Made by a program: the position numbers and the translations under genes. From a virus, in IMG/VR virus record IMGVR_UViG_3300047174_000306, positions 1-23,881 of that record: 23,881 bases of DNA. One strand, written 5' to 3'. This document shows, in pieces, positions 7,279-14,503 of the stretch. Every line of letters starts with the position of its first letter. Position 1 is the first letter of the stretch. The notes below the pieces were generated by a model. It did not search any database and was not told where the DNA came from. It saw nothing but the letters and a program-made list of their open reading frames with translations.

Positions 7279-8088
7279 ATGGCGGATCTCTCCGATGTCG
7301 AGGCAGCACTGGTTGTCGCTATCCTGGCGTTGGCGCAGCGCAATGCTGAGGGTTACGCGGTTTTGGGTGGCAGTATCGTGCGGGTCTACCGGGGCGGACC
7401 GCCAGTGACCGCGCTGGTTGATGATCGCGCGGCAGGGGTTGTGGAGATCAGCGTCTTTCCGGTGCCGAACGCCACGCGCAATACCACGCGCTGGGGCGTG
7501 CAATCGACGACGGTGCGCATTGCCTCCGGCCTCAGCGCCACGGCAAGCGGACAGACGGCGACATTTTCGGGCACGGCACTCGGCGGCGAACTCGCGGGGT
7601 TGTTGGTGAATGACCAGCCCTTCGTATACCAGGCCCAGACTGGCGACAGTGCCGCGCTGGTCGCGGCCGCGCTGGCCGACCAGATTCGCGCGACGCAAAT
7701 TTGCTGGCTGGATTTTGGGACATTGACGATACCGGGTGCCGTGACTTTGGTTGCGCGCACGACGGGGCTTGCGGCGGTGTTGCAGGAATGGGCGCGCCAG
7801 GAGCAGGAATTCCGGATATCGGTGTGGGCGCCGACGCCGGCCGCCCGGGACCAGGTTTGCAGCGCCATCGGCGCAGGGCTTGCGCAGATTGCCTTTCTGA
7901 CGCTGGCGGATGGCTCGGGTGGCCGGCTTACCTACCGCAAGACAGCAAGTTTCGATGATGACCAGGTTGCGTCAGTGTATCGGCGGGAATTGGTCTATGA
8001 TGTGGAATACGGCACGACCGTGACAGTCCAGACGCCCACGATGCTGTTCGGTGACCTGGTCTACAACACGACGCCGACCTATGTTTGA
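7279..8088 (+). CDS. Tail terminator-like protein
   Basis: A 269-residue protein. ATG 7279 is preferred over the ATG three bases earlier because GGGAGG at 7268-7273 is five bases upstream of 7279. The C-terminal third is diagnostic: 'RQEQEFRISVWAPTPAARDQ', then 'LADGSGGRLTYRKTASFDDD' and 'VYRRELVYDVEYGTTVTVQT', a pattern shared by tail terminator or tail completion proteins that cap the tail tube where it meets the neck. The N-terminal two thirds contain a peptidoglycan-independent, beta-rich region with 'VRIASGLSATASGQTATFSG'. Position before the sheath gene agrees. It probably sets the end of tail growth. Confidence 0.6.
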   Translation: MADLSDVEAALVVAILALAQRNAEGYAVLGGSIVRVYRGGPPVTALVDDRAAGVVEISVFPVPNATRNTTRWGVQSTTVRIASGLSATASGQTATFSGTALGGELAGLLVNDQPFVYQAQTGDSAALVAAALADQIRATQICWLDFGTLTIPGAVTLVARTTGLAAVLQEWARQEQEFRISVWAPTPAARDQVCSAIGAGLAQIAFLTLADGSGGRLTYRKTASFDDDQVASVYRRELVYDVEYGTTVTVQTPTMLFGDLVYNTTPTYV

Positions 8089-8103
8089 GGGAGTGTTTCG
8101 TCC

Positions 8104-8268
8104 ATGAGTGGTGCGCTGGTGGTGGTCCGCCCTTTTGGACCGCATAAGGTTGGGGATCTGATTACATCGACCGCTCTCATGCGGGCTGCACTGAGCGGTG
8201 AGCATGCCCGCGATGTCGTGACGATTCATTTTCCGGTTCCGGCATCACCGCGGGCCAAGGAGAGCTGA
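8104..8268 (+). CDS. 54-residue phage tail-region protein
   Basis: A small gene: ATG 8104, TGA 8266-8268, GAGGGAG at 8087-8093 upstream. It ends two bases before the sheath start, whose ribosome site (AAGGAG, 8257-8262) lies inside this gene. The sequence 'VVVRPFGPHKVGDLITSTA' followed by 'LSGEHARDVVTIHFP' matches a pattern I have seen in small proteins of phage structural cassettes (pFG-x-x-x-VGD-x-I...L-x-G-x-H-x-x-x-V). The phage role is unknown; the tight packing and pattern argue that it is real. Confidence 0.65.
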   Translation: MSGALVVVRPFGPHKVGDLITSTALMRAALSGEHARDVVTIHFPVPASPRAKES

Positions 8269-8270
8269 GC

Positions 8271-9839
8271 ATGACCATCTATCAGCAAGGCACGATCAAT
8301 ACCGGAGCGCTGGTGGTGCCGGACCTGTATGTGCAGATCGTGGCGCCGCAAAATCTGGTGCTGAACGGGGTGCCAACGAACCTGATCGGCGTTGTCGGCA
8401 CGGCGAGCTGGGGGCCGGTCAATCAGCCGGTGGTCGCGGGATCGATGGCCGATTACGGGGCGGCGTTCGGGCCGGTGATCGCGCGGCAATACGACATGGG
8501 CACGCAGGTTGCGACCGCCGTGCAGCAGGGAGCTTCGGGCTTTCGGTGCGTGCGGGTGACCGACGGCACCGATACCGCCGCGAGCTATGCCATTGGCTTC
8601 AACAACGGCACCTATGCCGCGCTGCTGACGGCGCGGTATACCGGGTCGCTCGGCAACAAAATCACCTTCTCGATTACCGGCGGATCGCAGGCCGCGACCC
8701 TGAAGCTGACGGTGGCCATGCCGTCGATGTTGCCGGAGGTCTATGACAACCTGCCGCAAACCACGCCAGCAACGTTCTGGGCGGCGCTGGTGAGCGCGGT
8801 CAACAATGGCACCGGACCGCTACGGGGGAATTCCCGGCTGATCGTGGCGACGCCTGGATCGGCCAACACGACGACGCCGACTCCCACGACCCAACCGGTG
8901 ACGCTGCTTGGTGGGACCGACGGGGCGGTCGCGATTACCGCGGCGACACTGGTTGGCCAGAATGCGATGCCGAGGACGGGGATGTATGCGCTGCGCGGGC
9001 AGGGCTGCAGCATAGGGTTGCTGGCCGATACGGTCGATCCGACGCAATGGGTGACGCAGGCGTTGTTTGGCGAGTCGGAAGGGGTCTATATGATATTGAC
9101 CGGGCCGCCCGGGGACACGATCGACAATGCCCCTATGGTCAAGCAGCAGAGCAGTCTGGATTCGACATCCGCGAAACTGATGTTCGGCGATTGGATCTAT
9201 TGGTCCGATCAGACCAATGGCATGATCCGGATTGTGTCGCCGCAGGGGTTTGTTGCCGGGCGGCTTGGCAATTTGTCGCCGGAGCAGTCCAGCCTGAACA
9301 AGCCGCTGTATAGCATCATCGGCACACAGAAATCGGGTGTGCCCGGTAGCGGCCAGGTGGCGACGTACAGCGATGCGGAACTGCAGCAGCTGTTCGAGGC
9401 GGGCATCGACGTTATCTCCAATCCGCAGCCGGGGGGCGCTTATTGGGGGGTGAGATGCGGACATAACACGTCCAGCAACCCCGCAGTGGACGGCGACAAT
9501 TACAGCCGGATGACGAATTTCATCGCCGCAACGCTGGCGGCCGGCATGGGACCGTTTGTCGGGCAGGTGATCAATGGCCAGTTGTTCCAGCAGATCCGGG
9601 CAACGCAGCTGAGCTTCCTGCAGAATTTGTTGGCGCAGGGCATATTGGGGCTGAATGGCACCGGGCAGTTGCCGTTCTCGGTGATTTGCGACGGCACCAA
9701 TAACCCGCCGAGCCAGACCAGCTTGGGCTATGTGCAGAGCGACGCGCAAGTGCAGTATCAGGGCATTAACGAGAAATTCATCGTAAATGTCGAGGGCGGC
9801 CAGACCGTGGTCGTGCAGCAGCAGATACTGCCGAGTTAG
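8271..9839 (+). CDS. Contractile tail sheath protein
   Basis: A 522-residue protein with AAGGAG eight bases before its ATG. The N-terminus 'NLVLNGVPTNLIGVVGTASW' with the following 'GPVNQPVVAGSMADYGAAFG' is the classic sheath opening (GV-x-T...G-x-x-GTA-x-WGP-N-P...). The central part has 'LLGGTDGAVAITAATLVGQN' and 'PSQTSLGYVQSDAQVQYQGI', and the C-terminus 'KFIVNVEGGQTVVVQQQILP' forms the handshake domain that joins the tube. This shows the phage is a myovirus. The sheath wraps the tube encoded at 10001 and contracts on infection. It corresponds in position to phage P2 gpFI. Confidence 0.92.
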   Translation: MTIYQQGTINTGALVVPDLYVQIVAPQNLVLNGVPTNLIGVVGTASWGPVNQPVVAGSMADYGAAFGPVIARQYDMGTQVATAVQQGASGFRCVRVTDGTDTAASYAIGFNNGTYAALLTARYTGSLGNKITFSITGGSQAATLKLTVAMPSMLPEVYDNLPQTTPATFWAALVSAVNNGTGPLRGNSRLIVATPGSANTTTPTPTTQPVTLLGGTDGAVAITAATLVGQNAMPRTGMYALRGQGCSIGLLADTVDPTQWVTQALFGESEGVYMILTGPPGDTIDNAPMVKQQSSLDSTSAKLMFGDWIYWSDQTNGMIRIVSPQGFVAGRLGNLSPEQSSLNKPLYSIIGTQKSGVPGSGQVATYSDAELQQLFEAGIDVISNPQPGGAYWGVRCGHNTSSNPAVDGDNYSRMTNFIAATLAAGMGPFVGQVINGQLFQQIRATQLSFLQNLLAQGILGLNGTGQLPFSVICDGTNNPPSQTSLGYVQSDAQVQYQGINEKFIVNVEGGQTVVVQQQILPS

Positions 9840-9852
9840 GACGAAGGAAGCG

Positions 9853-9974
9853 TTGGGGGGACCGTGACGGTCCCCCCAAATCCCCCGCCGCGACTTGGCA
9901 GCGAGGCTGTTGCCGCCGCCTCGTTCTCAATTCGCGACGGGGGGTTTGGGGGGAATGGCACATTCCCCCCAATC
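9853..9974. repeat. Nested GC-rich palindromic element between sheath and tube
   Basis: Two strong hairpins sit at the ends: TTGGGGGGACC (9853-9863) / GGTCCCCCCAA (9869-9879), and TTGGGGGGAATG (9946-9957) / CATTCCCCCCAA (9961-9972). The inner arms 9872-9893 and 9932-9953 are also inverted repeats of each other (20 of 22 positions match), so the whole unit is a palindrome of palindromes. Neither hairpin is followed by a clean T-run, so simple termination is unlikely. It may be a REP- or MITE-like element, or an mRNA processing and stability site between sheath and tube genes. Confidence 0.7.
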
Positions 9975-10000
9975 TTCTTGCAACCAGGAAAGAGCCGATT

Positions 10001-10429
10001 ATGCCAATAAATTCCTTCAATATCGGCCGCGACTGCCAACTTGTCGTCATGGGCCCGCAGGGCCGGGTCGATTTGACCTATGTGACCGGTTTCGAGAGCC
10101 GGCAGGTGACGCAATCGGTGCGGCTCGACCGCCTGGACGGCGTGCCGATGGGTGCGGAACTGCCGAAAGGCTGGGAGGGCAGCTTCGACGTCGAGCGGGG
10201 AACGAGCAGCATCGACGACTTCATGGCGGCAGCGGAACAGGCATTCTTCACGCAAGGATATCTGCCGGCTGGGACGGTGTACCAGTATGTCCAGGAAGTC
10301 GATGGCTCGACCTCCACGTATCAGTATAGCGGCGTGGTGTTCAAGGTGAGCGATTCCGGGACGTGGCGGGGCGATGCTGCCGTGAAGCAGAGATTGGAAT
10401 TCTTTGCGACGCAGCGGCAGCGGATCTGA
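10001..10429 (+). CDS. Tail tube protein
   Basis: A 142-residue protein starting at ATG 10001, with AGGAAAG at 9986-9992 upstream. It is beta-rich: 'NSFNIGRDCQLVVMGPQGRV', 'VTGFESRQVTQSVRLDRLDG', 'KGWEGSFDVERGTSSIDDFM' and 'GVVFKVSDSGTWRGDAAVKQ'. This is the length and pattern of the short contractile-tail tube family that stacks as hexameric rings inside the sheath. It corresponds to phage P2 gpFII by position. It ends two bases before the tail assembly chaperone start. Confidence 0.85.
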   Translation: MPINSFNIGRDCQLVVMGPQGRVDLTYVTGFESRQVTQSVRLDRLDGVPMGAELPKGWEGSFDVERGTSSIDDFMAAAEQAFFTQGYLPAGTVYQYVQEVDGSTSTYQYSGVVFKVSDSGTWRGDAAVKQRLEFFATQRQRI

Positions 10430-10431
10430 CC

Positions 10432-10773
10432 ATGACGCCATCGGGACGATTACTCGCCGAGGCGGGCCGCAGCCATACCGCGATCGATGCCGCCGGCCGG
10501 ACGCTGACGTTTCGACGGCTCGATGCGCTCGACCGGCTTCGGCTGTTCAAGGCGCTGGGGGCGGAACTTTCGCTGAATGCACCGTATCTGGGCATGGCGC
10601 TGCTGGTGTGTTCGGTAACCGCCATCGACGATGTGCCGGTGCCGCCGCCGGTGACCGAGGAGCAACTGGAGTCGCTCGCGCGCCGGCTGGGCGATGAGGG
10701 AATTGCGGCGATTGCCGACGCGCTGGATGCGGCGGAACGGACGGAGGCTGGCACGGCCGCGTTGGGAAACTGA
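10432..10773 (+). CDS. Tail assembly chaperone, short form
   Basis: A 113-residue protein ending ...ALGN then TGA. Residues 1-30 hold 'AIDAAGRTLTFRRLDALDRL', the usual opening of P2 gpE/lambda gpG-type tail assembly chaperones ('...G...L-x-x-R-x-LDALDR-x-RLFKA-G'). The middle is a hydrophobic helix 'LGMALLVCSVTAIDDVPVP', followed by an acidic helical tail 'EEQLESLARRLGDEGIAAI'. It lies between tube and tape-measure genes, as expected. The last three codons before the stop are TTG GGA AAC, creating the slippery heptamer that yields a longer product. Such proteins coat the tape-measure protein during tail growth and are absent from the virion. Confidence 0.8.
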   Translation: MTPSGRLLAEAGRSHTAIDAAGRTLTFRRLDALDRLRLFKALGAELSLNAPYLGMALLVCSVTAIDDVPVPPPVTEEQLESLARRLGDEGIAAIADALDAAERTEAGTAALGN

Positions 10774-10940
10774 GCGGGCACGCCGATCTGGTCGATAGTT
10801 TGTACCTGGTCCGGAACGGCGTGCCGTTTGATGTGGCGTTTGCCTTGCCGGCCTCCGACCGCCTGGCCTGGGTCGTCGCATTGGGACAACTCGACGGGTG
10901 CGTTTTCGACTGGCCGTCGATGTCTTGGCGCAGTGATTGA
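10432..10940 (+). CDS. Tail assembly chaperone, -1 frameshifted long form
   Basis: A predicted 169-residue fusion made by -1 slippage at 10764-10770. After the slip, reading resumes with CTG at 10770 and continues 56 codons to TGA 10938-10940. The extension contains 'DSLYLVRNGVPFDVAFALP' and 'LAWVVALGQLDGCVFDW', a conserved-looking stretch typical of the C-terminal half of P2 gpE' and of lambda gpT-like extensions. No start codon with a ribosome site opens this frame by itself, so frameshifting is the likely route. By analogy with lambda gpGT and P2 E+E', the long form should bind the tube subunit while the common N-terminus binds the tape measure. The slip is predicted, not measured. Confidence 0.8.
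10764..10825 (+). promoter_or_regulatory. Programmed -1 frameshift signal (slippery site plus stem-loop)
   Basis: The heptamer G GGA AAC (10764-10770) lies exactly in the required phase, immediately before TGA 10771-10773. Six bases further on begins GGCACGCCG (10777-10785), which pairs perfectly with CGGCGTGCC (10817-10825) across a 31-base loop. Slippery heptamer, stop, short spacer and stimulatory stem-loop all fit known -1 signals such as that of lambda G-T. Confidence 0.85.
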
Positions 10941-10978
10941 AGCGGCTTTGGATCAGCGGCTCGAAAGAGGAGAACGGC

Positions 10979-12121
10979 GTGGAGGAGGCGGGCGAAGCTG
11001 GTCGGGCGGTCGCAACGCGATTGCGGTTGCAAGCGAGCCTGGAGGGCGCGGAGCGGGCGGTTTTGGCTGCCGCGAAGGGACTGGCGTTCCATCGGGTGGG
11101 TAGGCAGGGCGATGATCAGGCGGCCCGGCGTGGCGGCCCGGCGTTGCAGGTGCAGGTCGCTGGGGTGCGCCGTGCGGCGCCGGCGCGGGAAGCGGTGACG
11201 GCAACGATGCGGGGGGCGGCGCTGCCGGCGGGAGAGGCTGGGCCCACAAGCCTGCCCAGCGCTGCCGGGGCGTCCGCCGCGTGGCGGGCCTTCCCGGCGC
11301 CTGGCGGGAATGACATCGACAGGCGCGGCGCTTCGACGGTGCCTGCCGTGGGGCGGCAGCGGCCGCCGGCTGCGTCCGGCGCTGCCACGCCATCGGCCGG
11401 CGGTGCCATGAACCGTTTGAAACTCACCTGGCATGACGGCATGCCGGCGAAGGCGGACGGACAGACGCCCAACGCTATGCCGGCTAGGCCAGGCGCCGGG
11501 GCAGCAGCCCCGGGGGCGAAAGCGCGGGAACGTGGCGGCGCGGCGGCGGAGACTGGTCGCGGCGACACGGCGTCCGGTTGGCACAATGGCAGTACTGCCA
11601 TGGGCGCGGCTGCCGCGGCGCCGATTGCGGGTGGCGTTGGCGACGGCGCGATGCGGGCCTTGCGCGCCGCCATGGCACAGGCCGGCATGGCTCAGGCGGC
11701 CATTGCGCAGACCGCCAGAGGGCAAGCTGCCCCGGGCCTGCGCGCCGCCAAGGCGGATGCGCGCCCGTCGCCGGCGCGGCAGGCCCTGGCGAAAGCTGTG
11801 GCTCCGGCCCGTCTTACCGGCAGTAGCGCGACGTCTGGGCCCGCTGCTTCCGGCTCACCGCCGCCGGAGCTTTCGGGCCGCTACGGGGTGAGCCGTGCGA
11901 GCCAGGCCGCCGGGCCGCAGAGAGACCGTGCCGATACCCCCGATGGTGGCGCCGGGGACCGGCAGGGACCGGCGCAAGGTGATGTCTACCTGGATGGCAC
12001 GCTGGTGGGGCGATGGATGGCGCGGGCGCTGACCGCGCAAGCCGGCCGGCCCGCCAATGGCAGCGCCGGATTTGATCCGCGGCGCAATGTATTTCCGACG
12101 GGTGCGATGATCGGAGGCTGA
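10979..12121 (+). CDS. Tape-measure candidate, short and Ala-rich
   Basis: A 380-residue protein in the gpT (tape-measure) slot between the chaperone and the gpU-like gene. GTG 10979 is chosen because AGAGGAG (10966-10972) lies six bases upstream; the TTG at 10937 overlaps the chaperone stop but has no ribosome site. Most of the chain is Ala/Gly/Arg/Pro low complexity. The first 40 residues and a segment near 240-275 ('MRALRAAMAQAGMAQAAIAQ') can be helical. The last 45 residues are more conserved-looking: 'GDVYLDGTLVGRWMARALTA' and 'GFDPRRNVFPTGAMI', a pattern I associate with C-termini of phage tail proteins. At about 1.5 angstrom per helical residue it would specify a tail near 57 nm, which is short. 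Function is from position only. Confidence 0.5.
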   Translation: MEEAGEAGRAVATRLRLQASLEGAERAVLAAAKGLAFHRVGRQGDDQAARRGGPALQVQVAGVRRAAPAREAVTATMRGAALPAGEAGPTSLPSAAGASAAWRAFPAPGGNDIDRRGASTVPAVGRQRPPAASGAATPSAGGAMNRLKLTWHDGMPAKADGQTPNAMPARPGAGAAAPGAKARERGGAAAETGRGDTASGWHNGSTAMGAAAAAPIAGGVGDGAMRALRAAMAQAGMAQAAIAQTARGQAAPGLRAAKADARPSPARQALAKAVAPARLTGSSATSGPAASGSPPPELSGRYGVSRASQAAGPQRDRADTPDGGAGDRQGPAQGDVYLDGTLVGRWMARALTAQAGRPANGSAGFDPRRNVFPTGAMIGG

Positions 12122-12123
12122 CC

Positions 12124-12804
12124 GTGGGATTATTCCTGGGCAGTGTATTCCTGGACGGGTTCGAAATCGCGGCGCGCATTGCGTTCGGCGGCGAACAGGC
12201 TTTGGCGGTACATAAGTTGCCAGGTGGTGCACGCGTGATTGACGCTATGGGCGCCGATGACGCGGTGATTGCGTGGCATGGCATTCTCTCCGGCAGTGAT
12301 GCGACGGACCGTGCCCGAGCGCTGGATGCCATTCGAGTGAGTGGGCTTGCGACGCCGCTGTCATGGGATGTGTTTTCCGCGACCGTGATCGTTTCGGAAT
12401 TGAGGCTGGAATTCCGCAACAGCTGGTGGATCCCCTATCAGATCGCCTGCACGGTGCTGGTTGGTACAGCGATTGCCCCAGTTTCGGCACCGCCCGTCAC
12501 TATTCTGGCTGATGTGGTCGCGGATTTGAGCCTTGCGGCTTCGGCGCCGGGCGTGGCCTTGGCGCTCGCCTCGGTGAATGCCGCGGGTGCCACGATCGCC
12601 GGGAGCCAAGCCTATGCCGCGGCCTCGGCTGCTTTGACGGGCGCGGGCGCCAGTATCACCGCAGCGATTGCCGGAAGCGAGCCAGGCATGACGACGACGG
12701 ATCTGCCGAGTTTGGTGGCGACCGCGGGCACACTGGCATCGCTGGCCTCGGCGTCCGGCTATGTCGGCCGAGCGACAACCAATTTTCTGGACGCGGGATC
12801 CTGA
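12124..12804 (+). CDS. Tail/baseplate protein resembling P2 gpU
   Basis: A 226-residue protein starting at GTG 12124 with GGAGG (12113-12117) six bases upstream, two bases after the previous stop. The first 115 residues carry 'FGGEQALAVHKLPGGARVID', then 'DAVIAWHGILSGSDATDRAR' and 'PLSWDVFSATVIVSELRLEF', ending in 'SWWIPYQIACTVL'. This is the core of P2 gpU-type proteins (G-x-Q-x-L-x-VH-x-LPGG-x-RV-x-DAMG...G...A-x-RA-x-ALD...W), which sit at the tail end in P2. Residues 120-226 are an Ala/Thr/Ser-rich extension likely to be helical or fibrous, not part of the usual P2 gpU. Stop and next start overlap by the ATGA-like sequence TGATG. Confidence 0.75.
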   Translation: MGLFLGSVFLDGFEIAARIAFGGEQALAVHKLPGGARVIDAMGADDAVIAWHGILSGSDATDRARALDAIRVSGLATPLSWDVFSATVIVSELRLEFRNSWWIPYQIACTVLVGTAIAPVSAPPVTILADVVADLSLAASAPGVALALASVNAAGATIAGSQAYAAASAALTGAGASITAAIAGSEPGMTTTDLPSLVATAGTLASLASASGYVGRATTNFLDAGS

Positions 12805-12983
12805 TGCAAACGCTGACCGTCTGTGGCGGCACGCTGTTCGATATAGCCTGCCGCTATCTTGGCGATGCCTCACAATGGGACACGCTGGCGAGCCTGAATG
12901 ACATCGATGATCCCTGGCTTACCGGCATTGTGACATTGGTGATACCGGCCAGCAGCACTGGGGGCACGAGTGTCGGGCAGTGA
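12804..12983 (+). CDS. LysM-like tail protein X
   Basis: A 59-residue protein starting at ATG 12804, overlapping the gpU-like stop. It is a single LysM-like module: 'GGTLFDIACRYLGDASQWDT', then 'LASLNDIDDPWLTGIVTLVI'. The pattern G-x-T-L-x-x-IA-x-R-x-LG-D-x-x-x-W-x-x-LA-x-LN-x-I-x-DP...G...L-x-IP is that of phage tail X proteins. These are small baseplate components that hold the hub. The last 14 bases overlap the gpD-like gene. Gly8-Gly9 replaces the usual Gly-Asp of LysM starts, a small deviation. Confidence 0.8.
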   Translation: MQTLTVCGGTLFDIACRYLGDASQWDTLASLNDIDDPWLTGIVTLVIPASSTGGTSVGQ

Positions 12984-13980
12984 CACACGGCAGCCGCTGC
13001 CGGCGGTGTACTTGAATGGTTTGCTCGTTTCTGGGGTGATCGAGGCGGAGATCGAAAGCAGCAGTTTTTTTTCGGCTGATCGGTTCCAAGTGCGAGCGGC
13101 TTTGAATGCCGCGGGGGCAGCCGTGTGGTCCAGCGTTCCGCTGCTGACCGAGGTGCAGATCGGGCTTGACGGACAATGGTTGAGCTTGATCACGGGCAAT
13201 GCTGATACGGTTTCGATCGACCCCATTCGCGGCGAGGTGCGTGCTGCCGGACGCGACCTCGCGGCGCTGTTTGTCGATACGCAGATTGACGAGAGTTTTG
13301 AGAATCAGACCTCCAGCGAGATTGCGACTTTGCTGGCGAACCGGCAGGGGCTTGCGGCGGCAGTGACGCCGACGCAGACGCTGGTTGGGCGATATTACCA
13401 GAGCGGCCGGACCCGCACGGCTTTGACCCAGCATGCCCGCGCCACCACGCAGTGGGATCTGCTGTGCTGGCTGGCACAGCTGGAAGGCTTTGACGTCTGG
13501 ATGACCGGCCAGACGCTGAATTTCGCGCCTGTGCAACAGGGGGTAGCCTCACTGACGATCACGCCAGCGGACTGCATCAGCCTGCAGATGCACCATGCGC
13601 TGGATATTGCCGCTGGTGTGACCGTGGTGGTGCGAAGCTGGGACGCGATATCGCAATCTGCCATCATGCAGAGCAGCTCCAGCAATGCCGACAGCAGCCT
13701 GAGCACGACCAGGACGGTGGTGCGGCCGAATTTGTCATCTGACGATGCGCAATTGCTGGCGAATCAATTGCTGAGCCAGATTTCCGGACATGAACGATGC
13801 ATCGAAATCGAGATGCCGGGCGATCTGGTTATCTTTCCCCGCATGACCGTGCAGCTGGCTGGTACGGATACCGACTTTGACGGCGCGTATACGATTAGCT
13901 CGGTTGATCGGCGGATCAGCTTTCAGCGAGGCTTTACGCAAACCGTTGAGGCGCGGAGCATTCCTTGGACAGCTTCCTGA
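12970..13980 (+). CDS. Baseplate hub, P2 gpD-like
   Basis: A 336-residue protein starting at GTG 12970, with a G-run about six bases upstream and a 14-base overlap with the X gene. It begins 'LPAVYLNGLLVSGVIEAEIE', continues with 'LDGQWLSLITGNADTVSIDP', 'VRAAGRDLAALFVDTQIDES' and 'QWDLLCWLAQLEGFDVWMT', and ends in beta-strands 'GAYTISSVDRRISFQRGFTQ'. This is the typical layout of gpD/gp27-like hubs (two tube-like barrels joined by a helical part). The hub connects tube and spike. It is probably translationally coupled to gpX and gpV. Confidence 0.85.
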   Translation: MSGSDTRQPLPAVYLNGLLVSGVIEAEIESSSFFSADRFQVRAALNAAGAAVWSSVPLLTEVQIGLDGQWLSLITGNADTVSIDPIRGEVRAAGRDLAALFVDTQIDESFENQTSSEIATLLANRQGLAAAVTPTQTLVGRYYQSGRTRTALTQHARATTQWDLLCWLAQLEGFDVWMTGQTLNFAPVQQGVASLTITPADCISLQMHHALDIAAGVTVVVRSWDAISQSAIMQSSSSNADSSLSTTRTVVRPNLSSDDAQLLANQLLSQISGHERCIEIEMPGDLVIFPRMTVQLAGTDTDFDGAYTISSVDRRISFQRGFTQTVEARSIPWTAS

Positions 13981-14489
13981 ACCTGCTGCGAGGGCACGCA
14001 ACACAGCTCGACCAAGCCTGGGCGCATCCGCGGATTGCCGTGGTGACGTCGGTGGACCCGGCGACATTCACGGCCCGGGTGACGGTTCAGCCGGAAGGGG
14101 TATTGTCCGGCTGGCTGCCCATTGCGAGCCCCTGGGTGGGCGCCGGGTGGGGACTGGTTTGCCCGCCGATGCCCGGGGACCAGGTGGTTGTGATCTGGCA
14201 GGACGGCGATGCTGAACAAGGCGTGGTGGTCGGCCGGCTGTGGTCCAACGCGGCACTGCCGCCAAATGCGCCGGCAGGGGAGTTATGGCTGCTTCATAGC
14301 ACGGGAAGTTTTCTGAAACTGCATAATGACGGCTCGATCGAGAGCAACGCGGCGACATGGACCCATACTGGTGATTTTCATGTCAACGGCAATGTATTCG
14401 ATCAACATGGCTCCCTGGCGCAATTCCGTGGCGTCTATAATGAGCATGTGCATCCGCCCAACACGACGCCGCCGACACCAACCGACTAA
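13965..14489 (+). CDS. Baseplate spike protein, gpV-like
   Basis: A 174-residue protein starting at TTG 13965, with GGAG (13955-13958) six bases upstream and 16 bases of overlap with the hub gene. Residues about 20-110 form an OB-fold: 'RIAVVTSVDPATFTARVTVQ', 'LPIASPWVGAGWGLVCPPM' and 'PGDQVVVIWQDGDAEQGVVV'. The C-terminal part ('HNDGSIESNAATWTHTGDFH', 'VNGNVFDQHGS') looks like a triple-stranded spike needle. It ends 'YNEHVHPPNTT'; His161 and His163 form an HxH pair like the iron-binding site at the tip of P2-type spikes. The spike pierces the outer membrane on contraction. No lysozyme domain is fused. Confidence 0.9.
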   Translation: MDSFLNLLRGHATQLDQAWAHPRIAVVTSVDPATFTARVTVQPEGVLSGWLPIASPWVGAGWGLVCPPMPGDQVVVIWQDGDAEQGVVVGRLWSNAALPPNAPAGELWLLHSTGSFLKLHNDGSIESNAATWTHTGDFHVNGNVFDQHGSLAQFRGVYNEHVHPPNTTPPTPTD

Positions 14490-14503
14490 ACGGAGCCCCC
14501 GTC

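Noticed and set aside
6340-7698. 452-codon minus-strand frame opposite the neck genes
   Set aside because: Shadow of three well-packed plus-strand genes, with Arg/His-rich random composition.
9853-9879. Rho-independent terminator after the sheath gene
   Set aside because: Stem is strong but it is followed by ATCCCCCG rather than a T-run, and the tube gene just downstream has no clear promoter.
10547-11725. 392-codon minus-strand frame opposite chaperone and tape-measure candidates
   Set aside because: Arg/Pro-rich shadow, no ribosome site, and it conflicts with the frameshifted chaperone on the plus strand.
11433-11891. Alternative plus-strand frame inside the tape-measure candidate
   Set aside because: Extremely Arg-rich and without a ribosome site; the longer frame from GTG 10979 has normal third-position GC bias.
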